From Cystobasidiopsis lactophilus (lineage: Eukaryota > Basidiomycota > Agaricostilbomycetes > Agaricostilbales > Chionosphaeraceae), in NCBI GenBank assembly GCA_001599975.1, contig BCIO01000003.1, positions 2,102,677 through 2,166,676 on the forward strand: a stretch of DNA of 64,000 nucleotides, given 5' to 3'. This document shows, in pieces, positions 42,894 to 54,600 of this stretch (the first letter of the stretch is position 1; every line of letters begins with the position of its first letter). Position numbers and translations under genes: made by a program. The notes beneath the pieces were generated by a model, which saw nothing but the letters and a program-made list of their open reading frames with translations, searched no databases and was not told the origin of the DNA.

Positions 42894-44871
42894 ATGAACT
42901 TCCTGGTGAATCCGTTTGGGACGGACCAGATCCCTGAAGTAGTCGGCGCCTCGCTCGACGCCAACGCGCTCTGCGCCCGCTTCAACCCGAATGGCGTCTA
43001 CGCGGGCCACTTTTTGGCGGTCGGCAGGGCAGATGGGGCCGTGTCGGTGTACGACTTTGAGACTAAGGGCTTGCTCAGGGTGCTGGAGGGCCACGTCAAG
43101 GCGGTGATTGCAGTCAGGTAAGCGCGGGATTGCTTTGCTCGAGGCAAAGGCATCTTCCTCAGAAGCTGTTTGTTGTGCGTCGTCGCCAGCTGGTCTAGGA
43201 AGTGCCGGTTCTTGCTCTCAGCTTCTCGCGATTGGAACGTCATTATTTGGGACTTGGCAACCGGCGACAGGCGCAACACCATCCGCTTTGATGCGCCAGT
43301 CACTTCGGCCACCTTTCACCCTAGAAACAGGCAAGCTCTTCGTGCTTCCCTTTAGGATATGTTCTCAGCTCGGCTCGGGCATTGTAGCAAGAACTTGGTG
43401 GTGACGCTGCAGAATCAAGCGGAGACAGTGTTTGTGGATCTCAGACCAGATGGAGGGCGATGGGAGCTGCTGATGGAGGCCAAGCTGGCGGACGACGAGG
43501 CGGCGCCCAAAGGTGGCCGCAGGAGGTTCGTCGTGCTCTCTAACTCGCTCTTATGTAGATGCCAGCTAAGCACGGAACACAGAGAGCATGCTACTGTTGT
43601 CCGCTTCTCACCTCGAGGCGACCTCATCTTCGTTGGCTCTTCGTTAGGCTCGCTTTACGTCTTTGACACTCAGACCAAGCTGGTGCGTGTCATGTCTCTC
43701 CCACAGCATCATTGTAGTGCTGTCTTGATGAGGTGATATGTGCAGTGTGTCCACCACGAAGTCATCTCGCCCAACTTTTCGCTCAAGCTCATGGAGTTCG
43801 ACCCCCGCGGCACGGCCATCGTGGTCAACTCGAACGACCGGATCCTGCGCGTGTTCGGCATTGACGCCCAAACGGGCACCTTGATCCTCCACCACAAATT
43901 CCAGGACCTCATCGGCCGCACGCCTTGGAACGGCTGCTCCTTCTCCAAGGACGGCGAATACGTCAGCGCAGGTAAGCCTGAATCGCTGAGTCGCTTGGTC
44001 GGTTGCAGCTCCCTCATTTCCATTGCTCGCAGGTGCGGGAGCGGGCGACAAGGCGGCCCACAAGGTCCACGTTTGGGACCGCACGACGGGCGCTTTGTTG
44101 AAGATTTTGGAAGGTCCGAAAGACCCAATGGAGGATCTCGATGTGAGATGATGCTTCCTCACACTCAGCGCTCCTGAGGCTGATTGACATGGGCATTGGC
44201 TACAGTGGCATCCGACTCGGCCGGTGATAGCGACGGTGTCAGACCTGGGCCTGATACACATCTGGGTCAATCCAGTACCTGAGAAGTGGTCGGCCTACGC
44301 TCCAGGTTTCGAAGAGCTTGAGGAGAACAAGGAGTACATCGAGGCAGAGGACGAGTTTGATGTGATCGACGCCAAGGAGCTCAACCGGCGCAAGATGGAC
44401 GAGCAGAACCAGCACGTTGACATCCTCACCTGCGACGACGTCACCGCGCGCATGGATGCCTTCGAGTTGGACGAGGATGTGACCTTGGAGGACCTGGACA
44501 TGGACGACGAGAAGGACGACTTTGTGCCATGTGCTGACAACACAGACCTGGAGGAGCTCATCGACAATGGACCGCCGCCGGACTTCAGCAAGGTCCAGCC
44601 TGCAGATGCCGCCGTCAACGCTGCCGGCCCACCACCGCCTGCAGAGGACTTGCTCGGCGCCTCGACCTCTTCTGCCAATGTTGTTGTCCGACGCAATACG
44701 CCCGATATGTCGGGATTGAATGAAGAAGAGATGCTTCAGGTCGTGAGTTCCCTTCTCACGTTTTGCCACCCACCTCTGCCCATAGCTTATTGCTTCTCAC
44801 GAACGCAGGCGCTTGCTCAAATCGACCGCGAAGAAGGGCGCACAAGGAATACCAGGCGGAAAGTGCGGTAG
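42894..44871 (+). CDS. SWD1: COMPASS histone methyltransferase subunit SWD1 (RBBP5)
   Basis: About nine exons. The N-terminus MNFLVNPFGTDQIPEVVG and first repeat CARFNPNGVYAGHFLAVG, then GHVKAVIAVSWSRKCRFLLSAS and DWNVIIWDLATGDRR, are diagnostic of Swd1/RbBP5. Later blocks are VRFSPRGDLIFVGSSLGSLYVFD, FDPRGTAIVVNSNDRILRVF and WHPTRPVIATVSDLGLIHIW. KWSAYAPGFEELEENKEYIE and the acidic linker EDEFDV match the RbBP5 hinge that contacts the methyltransferase and Ash2-type subunits. The complex methylates histone H3 lysine 4. Intron 43331-43387 is GC-AG (donor GCAAGC), needed to read HPRNSKNLVVTLQNQ. Another intron (after GGRR, near 43527) uses GTTCGT. The C-terminus is basic (RTRNTRRKVR). Confidence 0.92.
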
Positions 44872-45059
44872 ATTCTGCGATGCAGCCTTGACGACCCATG
44901 CATGTCCCATATTCCGCTAAGAAAAAAAAATTGTACAAGCAGTCACTGTCATCCTAATTCCACAATTCACCGCGTCCTATTTCCTTGAGCCTTTTTTCAG
45001 GTCCCCTAGCGATTGCATACCACTATACTCACGGGGCTTCTCGGAGGTGTTCTTCTCGG

Positions 45060-46504
45060 TCAAACTCGCCATGTTTCCACCAACGCCCAAACTTCTTCAG
45101 CCGTTGGATGGCTATGCTCGCACCCTATATGAGATGGACAAGTTGCAATGCTAAGCTGGACGTAAGTGTCGAAGTCTAAGAGCACCAAAGTAATAGCGCA
45201 CCAGCTCTTGAGCTTTTCGAGGCCTTGCGTGAACGCGTCTTCCGTGGTGCCCATAAACAGTTCTTGGGCCTCCTCGGCCAACTTGACGGCTTGTGACCAA
45301 GCGGTGGTGGAGTTGCGAGGAGTCTTGAGTCGTTTGGTAGCCTATCATGCGAGAGCTTAGATTGGCAACACTCTAAGATTTGCTTTGCTTACAGGCTCCC
45401 CCTCATCACTGGCTACCATTAGCTCGGCGGGAGCTACTTTCATCGATGATTTCAGTATCTAGGCGTTGCACAATCAGCTTCGCGGATTTGCAAGAGGATA
45501 GAGGCAGCTTACGGCGTCGCTTCTCACCTTGGATTGGGACTCGACAGATCGCAGAACATCAATGAAGCCAGCAATCAGGGCAGAAAAGATGTGTTCCAAA
45601 ACTGCCGTAAGCGTTAGATTGTTGCCGCTGGGCATGATAGAAACTTATTCACTGATGTGATAGTGCGCAACAAATTGGGCGAGCGTTTAGTTCATGAGGT
45701 TGTGGGTGAGCAGCTCTGAAGCCGCGAACGATGCTTTGCCGTCGACCAGAGAGACTTTGAAGACGGCAGAATGCTCCAAGTTACTTAGGATGGCCCAGCA
45801 CGTCGTAGGCGCACCAGCTCGAATCAGAACGTTTTGGCGAACCATAGCTACATATTACGCTATCAGGAAGTGTGCTAGATGGACCGAAAGGATAGACCTA
45901 CTTTCGATCTCGACCAGAGCCTGGGCAATGCCATCCAGCAAGGCCGCGTTGGTGTGGAGATCTACCTTGATTTCGACAACGGCCATGACAACCTTGTTGT
46001 GAAACTTGATCGTGTGTTCGACTCTTCCACCTTTGGAGAGGACACCGCCAGTCACTAGTTCTTCGGGTGTGTCGAGCAGGGCGCCTTGAAACAGTCCGCC
46101 AAGCGCCACAAAACCCTGCGGAAATCAATTAGCGCACACTCAGTACTCAGTTGACGTTGGTCTAATTTATGTACTGGACTCAGCAAATGCAGTCGCTGGG
46201 CTTCTGAGGTCTGTTCTCTGGGCAGCTTGAAGAGGTCGATGGTTTGGTACAAATGCGGCAAGATGGCTTCCATGAAGCTTCTCGGAAGGTGCAGGCAAGG
46301 CAATTGAAGAAGTGGGATGACCTGAGTGTAGTCGGTAATGTCGGCATCCCAATGTTGCAACTGGCAAAGTCTCTCCCACGGCGAGAACGGCACCACAGCA
46401 GATGCTGCCAAGGTGGCCTCGACTTCTTTTATCAAAGCTTGCTTTTGCAGCAGAGACCAGTCCTCGGGGAAGCACTTGAGGAATTTCTGGAGTTCGGGAT
46501 GCAT
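45060..46504 (-). CDS. Uncharacterised fungal-family protein with a VEIK (nuclease-like) core
   Basis: Exon 1 starts MHPELQKFLKCFPEDWSLL at 46504. After a GTACAT intron comes GFVALGGLFQGALLDTPEEL, TGGVLSKGGRVEHTIKFHNK and VVMAVVEIKVDLHTNAALLD. The combination D...E-x-L-V-T-G-G-V-L, then a hydrophobic strand with V-E-I-K, resembles the D...(D/E)-x-K core of PD-(D/E)xK nucleases and an expanded family of basidiomycete proteins I recall. Later exons hold RQNVLIRAGAPTTCWAILSN, LEHIFSALIAGFIDVLRSVE and AEEAQELFMGTTEDAFTQGL. The junction after HNLMN and the exact 3' end (stop near 45060) are not resolved. It may be intracellular; no signal peptide. Function unknown. Confidence 0.5.
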
Positions 46505-47163
46505 TGTAGGTGAAGAGAAGAGCCGCAGCGAGCTTGACTTTGCCTCGTTGCTCGAGCGCAAGAGGCTTGAGTGGGATCTGGATACTTTGCGGGTGTCCAG
46601 GTGGTTCCCGGATCGCTTTCTCACTGCACGGGCTGCCCCAGAGGGGCGGGCTAGCGAGAAAGAGGGCTGCCAGGGGGGTCGCGAGGCTCAAGCTGAGTTC
46701 GCTCAGTGGCGTGTCGAGCGAATCGCTCAGTGTCTAACTTGGGCAGTGAGCTCAGAGAGAGGGTCTCTATCGATGGAGAGCAAGGGCGTGTGCGCGCACG
46801 CCAAACCTCGCCATGTGTCAGAGAAGTCTGACACACGCCTCGCCTTTGCGAGTTTGTCGCCCTAAAGTCGCCCTTGAGGCTTGCTCCCGTGGAAATCAAT
46901 TCCTTACGCGCCAGTGCTTGTTTCGTCTTGAGCTGATCTCGAGACCAGCGGATGTGCTAAGCTTGCCAAAGCCGAATGGATTGCGCCGCCCGCCGTCTCG
47001 AAATGGCAACTATGGCGGTTTCTGGATTCTCTTTACGCCCTCCAATGATGGCTTCAACGACAATCAGAACGTAGAAAGGGCCAGCGCAGGGACAAGCGCC
47101 AGCACGGGGGCACCTTGACGACGATTGCCACTGCCTTCCTGCTTCGAATTCTCGCGCTCGACA
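46505..47163. promoter_or_regulatory. Divergent region before second sugar porter
   Basis: 659 bp between divergent starts, without coding signal. It holds a 22-bp inverted repeat (46814-46835, listed separately). Confidence 0.4.
46814..46835. promoter_or_regulatory. Inverted repeat, 9-bp arms
   Basis: TGTGTCAGA and TCTGACACA are perfect 9-bp arms around GAAG. It lies in the divergent promoter, 310 bp from one ATG and 328 bp from the other. It could be a dimeric regulator site or a hairpin; the role is unknown. Confidence 0.5.
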
Positions 47164-48956
47164 ATGGAACTGCACGCCACTCCGCGCCTCCACCCCATCA
47201 ACTATGCTGTTGCGATTTTTAGTGCCATCGGGAGCTTCTTGTTTGGCTACGACAGTGGAGTACGTGCTCGGAGAGCAAAGGAGCCAGCCATAAGCTCACG
47301 GTCACCGTCGCTAGATCATCGGCACCGTCACGGCGCCGGCGCAACTCTACTTTCACGCAGAACTATCGCCTTCCGATGCCGAACTGGGAGCTATAGTCTC
47401 TCTTTTTGCAGCTGGGTGCTTCTTTGGAAGTCTGCTCTCTGGATTTGCGGCTTCGCGGCTGGGAAGGAAGCCTACCATCCAATTGGGAGCTTTGACCGCC
47501 ATAATTGGATGCCTCTGCCAAACTGTAGCCTCGACGGTTGCAGTCATGGTGACTGGGAGGTTCATTGCTGGCCTTGGGATAGGCTGCCTGTCCATGGTGA
47601 CGCCGCTCTTCATCAGCGAGTGCTCGCCCGCCCACGCTCGAGGCCTGCTCGCCGGCGTAGTTCAACTCATGATCTGTGTTGGATTCGTGAGTGCTTATGT
47701 CTTCAGAACTGTCACTTGAATCGAGACTGAATTTTCTGCGCCACTAGTTTGCCGCCAGCTGGATTGGTTATGGCTGCAATTTCCTTAATTCGAATGCGGT
47801 AAGCATGGAATTCCCAGTTGAGTGAAGGGCCGATGCCAACGAGGTGTTGTAGTCGTGGCGCGTGCCTCTGGGCTTGCAGATGGTTCCGGCAGCCTTCCTC
47901 TTAGCTGGCATGATCCTCCTCCCAGAATCGCCGCGCTACCTCCTTCTGAAGGGACAGTTTCAAGCTGCCCATTCCGTCAATCTCCGTCTTCACGGTGGCG
48001 ACTCCAACCAAGCCCTCGCCACCCACGCCTATGAGCAAATGATGGCCGAGATCGAGCACGACCGGGCCGCGCCACCTGCCCAGCTCTACCACCTCTTCAA
48101 CAAGAAGCCCATCTTCCACCGGACCGTGTGTGCTGTTTTGGTGCAAGTGGGCAGCCAATTGACGGGAATCAATGTCTACTCCTACTTTGCCCCTCGTATC
48201 TACGAGACTCTTGGCTATTCGGGACACCAGCAGCTTCTTATCAATGGCATTCAAGGCGCCTGGGCCATTTTGACCGTCTGGCTGTTCATCACTTTCGTTG
48301 TTGACCGCGTTGGAAGGCGGAAGCCTCTTATTTTTGGCTCGCTGGTGCGTCAACATGCTGTCATTGCTCCTGAATAGGAAAAAACTGAACTGGATCCACA
48401 AGGCAATGGCCACCTTTCTCGCCGTCGATGCTGCTCTCTCGAGCCGCTTCGCTAAGGGCCAAGGATCGAGAAGCGAAGGCATAGCCGGCATCGCCTTCTT
48501 CTTCCTGTTCAGTGGTGCTTTTGGCTGGAGCTACGGCCCGGTCTCTTGGATCTACAGCTCTGAACTCTTCCCGATGCGGCTCCGCTCGATGGGCATGAGC
48601 TTAGCCACTTCCTCCAACTGGCTCTGTAACATCATCATCTCTCAAGTGACGCCAATTGGACTGAAGGGCCTCAACTACAAGTACTTCATTCGTGAGTTGC
48701 CTTCATTCGATTTGACCCAGCCAACGCCACCGAGTTTACTCCTTTCCCGCCATGCCCAGTCTTCGTCGGCTTCAACTTGCTCAACGCTATCATTGGCTTC
48801 TTCATTTTCAAAGAGACCAAGGGCTGCTCCTTGGAAGAAATCTCGGCACTGTTCGAGGGGTCAAGCGTTGTTCAGCAGCCGGAGCAGGAGCACTATGCTA
48901 AAGCTGGCTCGACGGATGACTTGTCATGCAAAGAATCCAGGCCGGAGGAGGATTAG
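47164..48956 (+). CDS. MFS sugar porter, second gene
   Basis: Six exons (47164-47259, 47315-47686, 47748-47798, 47853-48344, 48403-48691, 48760-48956) close to 498 residues, twelve spans. Motifs in order: FLFGYDSG in TM1, ASRLGRKPTIQLGA (loop 2), GRFIAGLGIGCLSMVTPLF, PESPRYLLLKGQF after TM6, QLTGINVYSYFAPRI in TM7, VDRVGRRKPLIFG (loop 8) and FKETKGCSLEEIS at the end of TM12. QLTGIN is the sugar-contact stretch of hexose and pentose transporters. It differs clearly from the porter at 33.0-35.2 kb in sequence and intron positions, so it is not a local duplicate. Plasma-membrane proton symport is expected. The stop lies only 103 bp before the next ATG. Confidence 0.92.
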
Positions 48957-49059
48957 ATGCAATTCAGGGCTGGAATTGCGCCATGCAACCCAGCACTTTG
49001 GTCTTAAGATTTGGAGACCCTGACCCCGAAGCTTGCGAGTCGCTCAGGAGGCATCCGCC

Positions 49060-50439
49060 ATGCTGTCTAAGATTGCGCTGGTCGCCTTGCTGGCAGCCGT
49101 CCATGCTTCGCCTTTAGCACAACAGGTTCCACTGGGCGCCAATCTGTTCCAGAACACGCCGCTGTCCTGGCTGCACACGGCGACTATCGAACCCCAGTTG
49201 CTGGAGCACATCGAGTCGCTGCCGGAGAAGCGGCTGGTCTCCTACGATGACCCGACGCACGGCATTGTTACTGTTGAGATCACAGAGGGGCTCAAGGCGC
49301 TGCTTGTGGCCAACAATGTGCGCTTTATGGATGTGACGGACGACCAGCCTTCTTTCTCAGGAGCCTTCTCTCGTATGCCCTGTCTCCCCCTGCTTGCCCA
49401 TTGCTTGGATATTGATTAGCCCTCAAAGCCTCGCCTCTTCGTAAGGACCTGGCCTTCTCGGCAGAAGAGTTGGCGCCGCTGTTTAAGGACATCTCGACTG
49501 AGCGCATGAAGAGCTTCCTCACCGAGTTCACCTCCTTCCGCACCCGCTACTACCGCTCATCGGAAGGCAAGGCCTCCCAGAAGTTCTTGCTCGGCGAAAT
49601 CAAGAGCATCCTGGGCTCCAACTCCAAGATCAACGCCACCGTCTCGGAGCACCCGCATCCTTGGGGCCAATCGTCGCTCATCGTCCACTTTGAACGGTCT
49701 GGAGGCAAGGGCAGCAGCAAGAAGGACGAGGTGGTCATCATTGGCGCCCACCAGGACTCGACCAACATGCTGCCGTTCTTGGGAGCTCCTGGTGCGGACG
49801 ACGATGGATCAGGAACGACGAGCAACTTGGAAGCCCTCCGCGTGCTGGTCGCCAACGACTTTGCTCCCACCAACTCTTCGGTTGAGTTCCACTGGTACAG
49901 CGCCGAAGAGGGGGGTCTTTTGGGCTCTCAAGCGGTGGCCGCCACCTATGCTTCACAAGGCATTTCGGTCAAATCGATGATCCAGTTCGACATGACCGCG
50001 TACATCAAGCCAGGCACCGAAGAGCGCATCGGCATCATCCATGATTTTGGTACATGCCATTTCTTATTGCCAGAGTGCGACTGCTGACGCTGCGCATCGC
50101 AGTCGATCCCGACTTGACCGCCTTGATCATGAAGCTGGCTAAGGAATACACCACCATCACTCCGGTCGAGACCAAGTGCGGTTACGCTTGCAGTGATCGT
50201 GCGTTACTGCCTCAAGTCTCTCCATCGATTGCCATGCTAACATGAGGTGCTCTCACCCAGACGCCTCTTGGTCCAAGATTGGCGCGAGGAGCGCCTTTGC
50301 CATCGAGTCGACTTTTGAAGATAGCAACCACAACATCCATTCCAGCAACGACAAGTTCACGCTTCCCGGCTTCTCGTTTGAGCATATGGCGCAGTTCTCA
50401 CGCCTGGCCGTGGCCTACGTCAAGGAGCTGTCAAGCTAG
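49060..50439 (+). CDS. Secreted M28 leucine aminopeptidase (LAP1-like)
   Basis: Four exons (49060-49372, 49420-50049, 50103-50198, 50261-50439) give 405 residues. The signal peptide is [16 protein letters not shown], followed by a ~90-residue propeptide. The two-zinc M28 site is complete: His and Asp in GAHQDS, bridging Asp in GADDDGSG, catalytic and ligand Glu pair in SAEEGGLLG, Asp in MIQFDMT and the last His in [17 protein letters not shown] matches the disulfide loop of the fungal M28E group. The enzyme trims N-terminal residues, favouring Leu, from extracellular peptides. Possible N-glycosylation sites include NAT and NSS. It follows the sugar porter in the same direction by 103 bp. Confidence 0.93.
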
Positions 50440-50564
50440 ATGAGCTTATGTTACATGTCTCGGCTCCTTTCCGCATTAAGCTTCGCATCTCTCCTCGTCG
50501 TCTTGCTGTAACAAGCCACGTCGCACTGTACAAGTTCGCTCCGATTTCTGCAATCCATCCCTCC

Positions 50565-51640
50565 CTAAACCGACCAATAGGTTTTCAGGTGCCGCCTTTG
50601 CAGCAGGCAGAGCTCGCGGTCCGTCTCAAAGTGAGCCTGGACCGACCCCGAGTAGCTGTCGGACGGCCCTTCGAAGGCGTGGACGCGGACAGGTTTGGAG
50701 GCCTTTCGCGTGTCGAAGAAGCGGAGATGGCTCGAGCCGCCCAGAGCGTACATGATACCATTGGGCCCAAAGGCGCCTTTGTTGTACATCGTGAGCGTGT
50801 CGGTGTCCAGGTTGTCAAAGGAGATGGTGATGTCGGCTTTCGGCACGACTTTGGCAGTCAGGGATAGCTTGCGCAGGTCGTAGATGCGAATCTGCTCCGA
50901 GGCGGCCAGGGTTTCCAGGGCGAAAAGATGGGGACTCGCCGGGCTGCATTGCGCGGGTATCACCAATTGGCTCGCCGGATCAACAAACAGAGGAGCGCAC
51001 CTGGCGATGACATTGTTGAGCTTCTGGAAGACCCCGCAAGACTGGACTCGATTGTCCTCGATGAATTGGTTATATTGTAGGCGCCTTGCGGAGGTTGAGA
51101 GCAGCGATGCTTCGGAGCCAATAAAGGCCAACGAGACGACGGTCGAGGTGTGGTTTGATCTGATCGATTCGAGAGTGGCGGAAGGCCGATCAGCTTGCGG
51201 ATCGGCAATGTCCCAAGCGAAGATCTTGTGGTCGAGGCCGCCCGATGCAAAAAAGAAGTGGTCGGGGTTGGGGGACCGCGCAAGGCCGTGAGCACCTCCT
51301 GACTGGCCATTGGCACCTTGCCTGCCATGCGGACGCTGGACCAGTTCGCGCACATCACTTTGGGCTATCGTGTTCTGTGAAAAGTCTTAGCTTTGCCGAG
51401 AGCTAGATGAGTTCGGCATACCCTGTTAGATTGGGGTCGCAGTAGAGCTATTTGAGCGCCCTTAGTTTCAGCTTCGGCCGTTTTATGCTGTCGTCCATAA
51501 AATCAGGTCCACCATCTTGATGGATCTATCATTGTGACGACACTTACATCCAGAGATAAGACAATCGTCCTGGTGGGCCCAAAGAGAAAGGCGTCGTTTA
51601 CAGATCGCGCAGAATTAGTTGCATCGTAGATTTTCGTAGT
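50565..51640 (-). CDS. WD40-repeat protein, 5' end unresolved
   Basis: The long 3' exon reads AHGLARSPNPDHFFFASGGL, DHKIFAWDIADPQ, STVVSLAFIGSEASLLSTS and YALGGSSHLRFFDTRKAS, typical of beta-propeller blades. It ends YWSV at 50565. Upstream, GACGATTGTCTTATCTCTGG reads DDCLISG and then DRSIKMVDL, another blade. The exons between ~51300 and 51640 are not resolved, because several short frames compete. The 5' end may overlap the last exon of the NTF2-like gene (stop at 51615), also on the minus strand. I do not recognise the specific WD40 protein. Converges on the aminopeptidase gene with 125 bp between stops. Confidence 0.6.
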
Positions 51641-54600
51641 CGTCCTGCGTCATGGCAATCAGTGGAAGACAAGGGGCACAAAGAAGGGTCAAAACGTACT
51701 GTCCGAGGCCATGGTCTTTCACCGCAAGGACATCCCCGCGCTTAAACACGACTAGATTCTGTTTTTGCGTGGGTTGAGGAAGAAGAGCACGCGAAAACTG
51801 CGGGCCCTCGGAGGCGATTCCTTCTCGGATGTTGACGTTCGCCACCTGCGTGATTCGTGTGAAATCGTAGACTTTTGACTTGTCGGTCGAAGTGGCAGCG
51901 GCGGTTTTTGAGCCACTGGCCTGCGCGGAAGTCGAAGCAGCTGGCGGGATGGACGGAGTCGTAGAAGGTTTGGGCTTTGGCTTCGGCTTGGGAGCCGCAG
52001 CTGCAGCTGCAGCAGGAGCCTGCCTGGCGCCGCCAACTTGGGCCGCCGTCGTCGGTGCCTGCTTAACGCCACCAGTCTGCTTGAACGAAGACGAGGCCGT
52101 AGAAGCAGTCGGGCGGGTGTTCTTAGCTGGCGAAGGGACAGTAGAGGCGGCGGGCGGTACAGCGCTGCGAGGTTGGGAAGTGGAGGCGATGCGAGAAGCT
52201 CCAGCTGAAGCCCCATTGACGGGCGCACTGGTGGGTGATGGGCGTGCCGAGAGGTCGGAAGTCTTCAAGGTCAACCCCGCGCTAGGCCTAGGCGCGGAAG
52301 AGGGTGCCGGGGCAGATTTCAAATAAGGAAAGTTGGGGCCGGCGGACGTCGAGGAAGCTGGACGAGGTGGTGCGCTAGGATCCTTGGCTCCCATCGATTT
52401 CTGAGCAGCAGCCGCCGCCGCCGCTTGTAGCTGAGCTGAGGGAGCGGGAGCGGGATACGGGAGCTTCTCTGGTGGGTCGTTGTCAAACGTCAATAGCAAC
52501 TGGTCGTTCATGATGGAGAAACCGTGTCCATTTGCCGACATCCTGGTCCTGAGTCAGAGTCGCGGTCAGGGCTAGAAAAATGCAGAGCTCACAGTGTGCC
52601 GGGCTGAATGGGCTTGAGGATTAAAGTCCGGACGAAGGAGCGCGTGCGGCCAGTCGTGAAATCTTCCACCTTGCCACGGATGACCACATGGATCATTGTG
52701 CGCAGGACGTCGGCCTGCACTTGACTCAGATCCTGGGCGCGGCTGCCTTCGCCGAAGAGGTAGTGGGCCTCAAATGTCCAGGGCGTCTTGTGGGCGATGG
52801 CCGGAAAGTCCCTGATCATGTTGATGATTGGACCCTCGCCCACTTTGGGGAGCGGAGCTGAGCGTTTCTTGTCGGCCAGATTCCGGGACAGATTTTTGAA
52901 CGAAAGCCCGAAGTTGTCGAGCGACTGGCGGGATCGATGCGCTTCTTTATCGTTGACCGAGAAGGAGAAAACGGCGGTGGGATCGTAGAAAGCTTCGAGG
53001 CTCGTTCGCTGACTTTGGAAGCGGTCGAGGAAGGAATGCAAGTAGACCTCCATCTGGCCGCGGAGCGCTTGCGAGCTGACGAGAGGGGGCTGCATCCGTT
53101 TGGGAAATTTGGCCGGCACGGCTTCGGGAGTCTGCGCTGGTTTGGGGGTCTTGGGAGGCACAGGTTTCGGAGGCACCACTCTAGAGGGACCTGGCGCCGA
53201 GGAGGCTTGAGGAGCTGCAGCGGGCGGTGTAGGCCGAGCGGGCGTTTGTTCTGGGTTGAACAACGGCCTGGGAGGCTTGATGTCCACGTCCTCGCCGTCG
53301 CTTATCTGCATGTTGGAAGAGGCTGGCGTCTCGGATCTAGGGTCCTCTCTTTGCGGCGGCACATTGTCGGGCCGCCGGAGCGTCGCGCCCGAAGGCAAGG
53401 CGACGGATTGCTGCTGAGATGGTGCGAAGGCCGAGGCAGGGCGATTTGGGACATCTCGCGGTGGCGCTTGGCTGGAAGAAGATGTCGCTGGAGGGGGAGC
53501 GGAGAAAAGCTGAGACTGCGGTGGAAGTGAGCGCCTTGGGCCGGTCGGTGGAGCATTCGGGCCCCAACTGGCCGGCTGGAGCGGGATGGAGGCGTTCCTA
53601 GTCGGATTGCTCGGTGGCTTGCTCGCTTGGGTCGCAGGCAGCGGTGGCGGTCGCATCTGGGCATCCGACGCGGAGCGCGCTGCTGCCGAAGTTGCAGGCC
53701 TAGGGCCAAGAGGGTCGGGCGTGCTGGAAACAGCGGAGGCGGAGGAGGATGCGCGGCTGCGGCTACGAGCCTGACCGTCTCTGAAGAACCTGGCCTTGAC
53801 GTGAGCCACGGCGTTGGCGGCTTGCCTGGTCACTTTGGCATTGAAATCGACCACCCTCAGATCTCGAGGGATAGGGATCTCCATCCATGCCGCGGAAAGC
53901 CTGCAGGCACGAAGAGAGCAATTAGAGGCGCAGCAGACCTCTGGCACAAATCACACCCACTGAAAGGTAGTCGCTGGCATGCTAAGGCCGGCTTCCATCT
54001 TGGAGGAAAAGCTGGTCCGCCTGCGGTTCACCTCGTCCTCGTCCTCTCTCCAGCTCTTGCGGCAGAACTCCGGCAGCAGCAACAGGCACTTTTTGGCTTT
54101 CGCCAACCGCCCACTCTCGTTGTCCTCGTATTTGAGGCGATAGAAGAGGGTACACCTGTGATTTCGGAAGGCGGGCTCGGGTAGAGTGGAGTCGTTGACG
54201 ATGATGGGCTGGCCATGCTTGAGCTCGAGCACCTCGTAGATCCTGGCCAAGCACAGGTGCCTGGCTTGCTGCTGCTCCAGCTTGTCCTCTGACGAGCACG
54301 CTTCGAACACCGGGAACTCGACGGCCAGGTAGGTCACCAGCGGCACCGAGGCGGAGCGGGCGGGGGATGCAGGTTTTGGTGGTGGCGCCACAGCAGGTTT
54401 TGATGCTGCTGCAGCTTGAGAGGTGGATGCAACTGGAGGTACAGAAGGGGCATAGCGGGCGTTGCTGCTGGTCCCGTAGTTGCCCCATGGGAAAGGTGGG
54501 AGGGATGGTGGCGGATTGGTTGGCTGTGGAGGAGCCTTTGAAGTCGATGCCGTCGTCGACGCTGGCAGTGTCACAGCACCAAGAGGTTGATGATTGCCCA

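Noticed and set aside
33054-48956. The two MFS porters as a local duplication
   Set aside because: Their sequences and intron positions differ, and a dozen kilobases of unrelated genes separate them.
51880-53774. Plus-strand ORFs opposite the NTF2-like gene
   Set aside because: Shadows of repetitive Pro/Ala/Ser codons on the other strand; no family resemblance.
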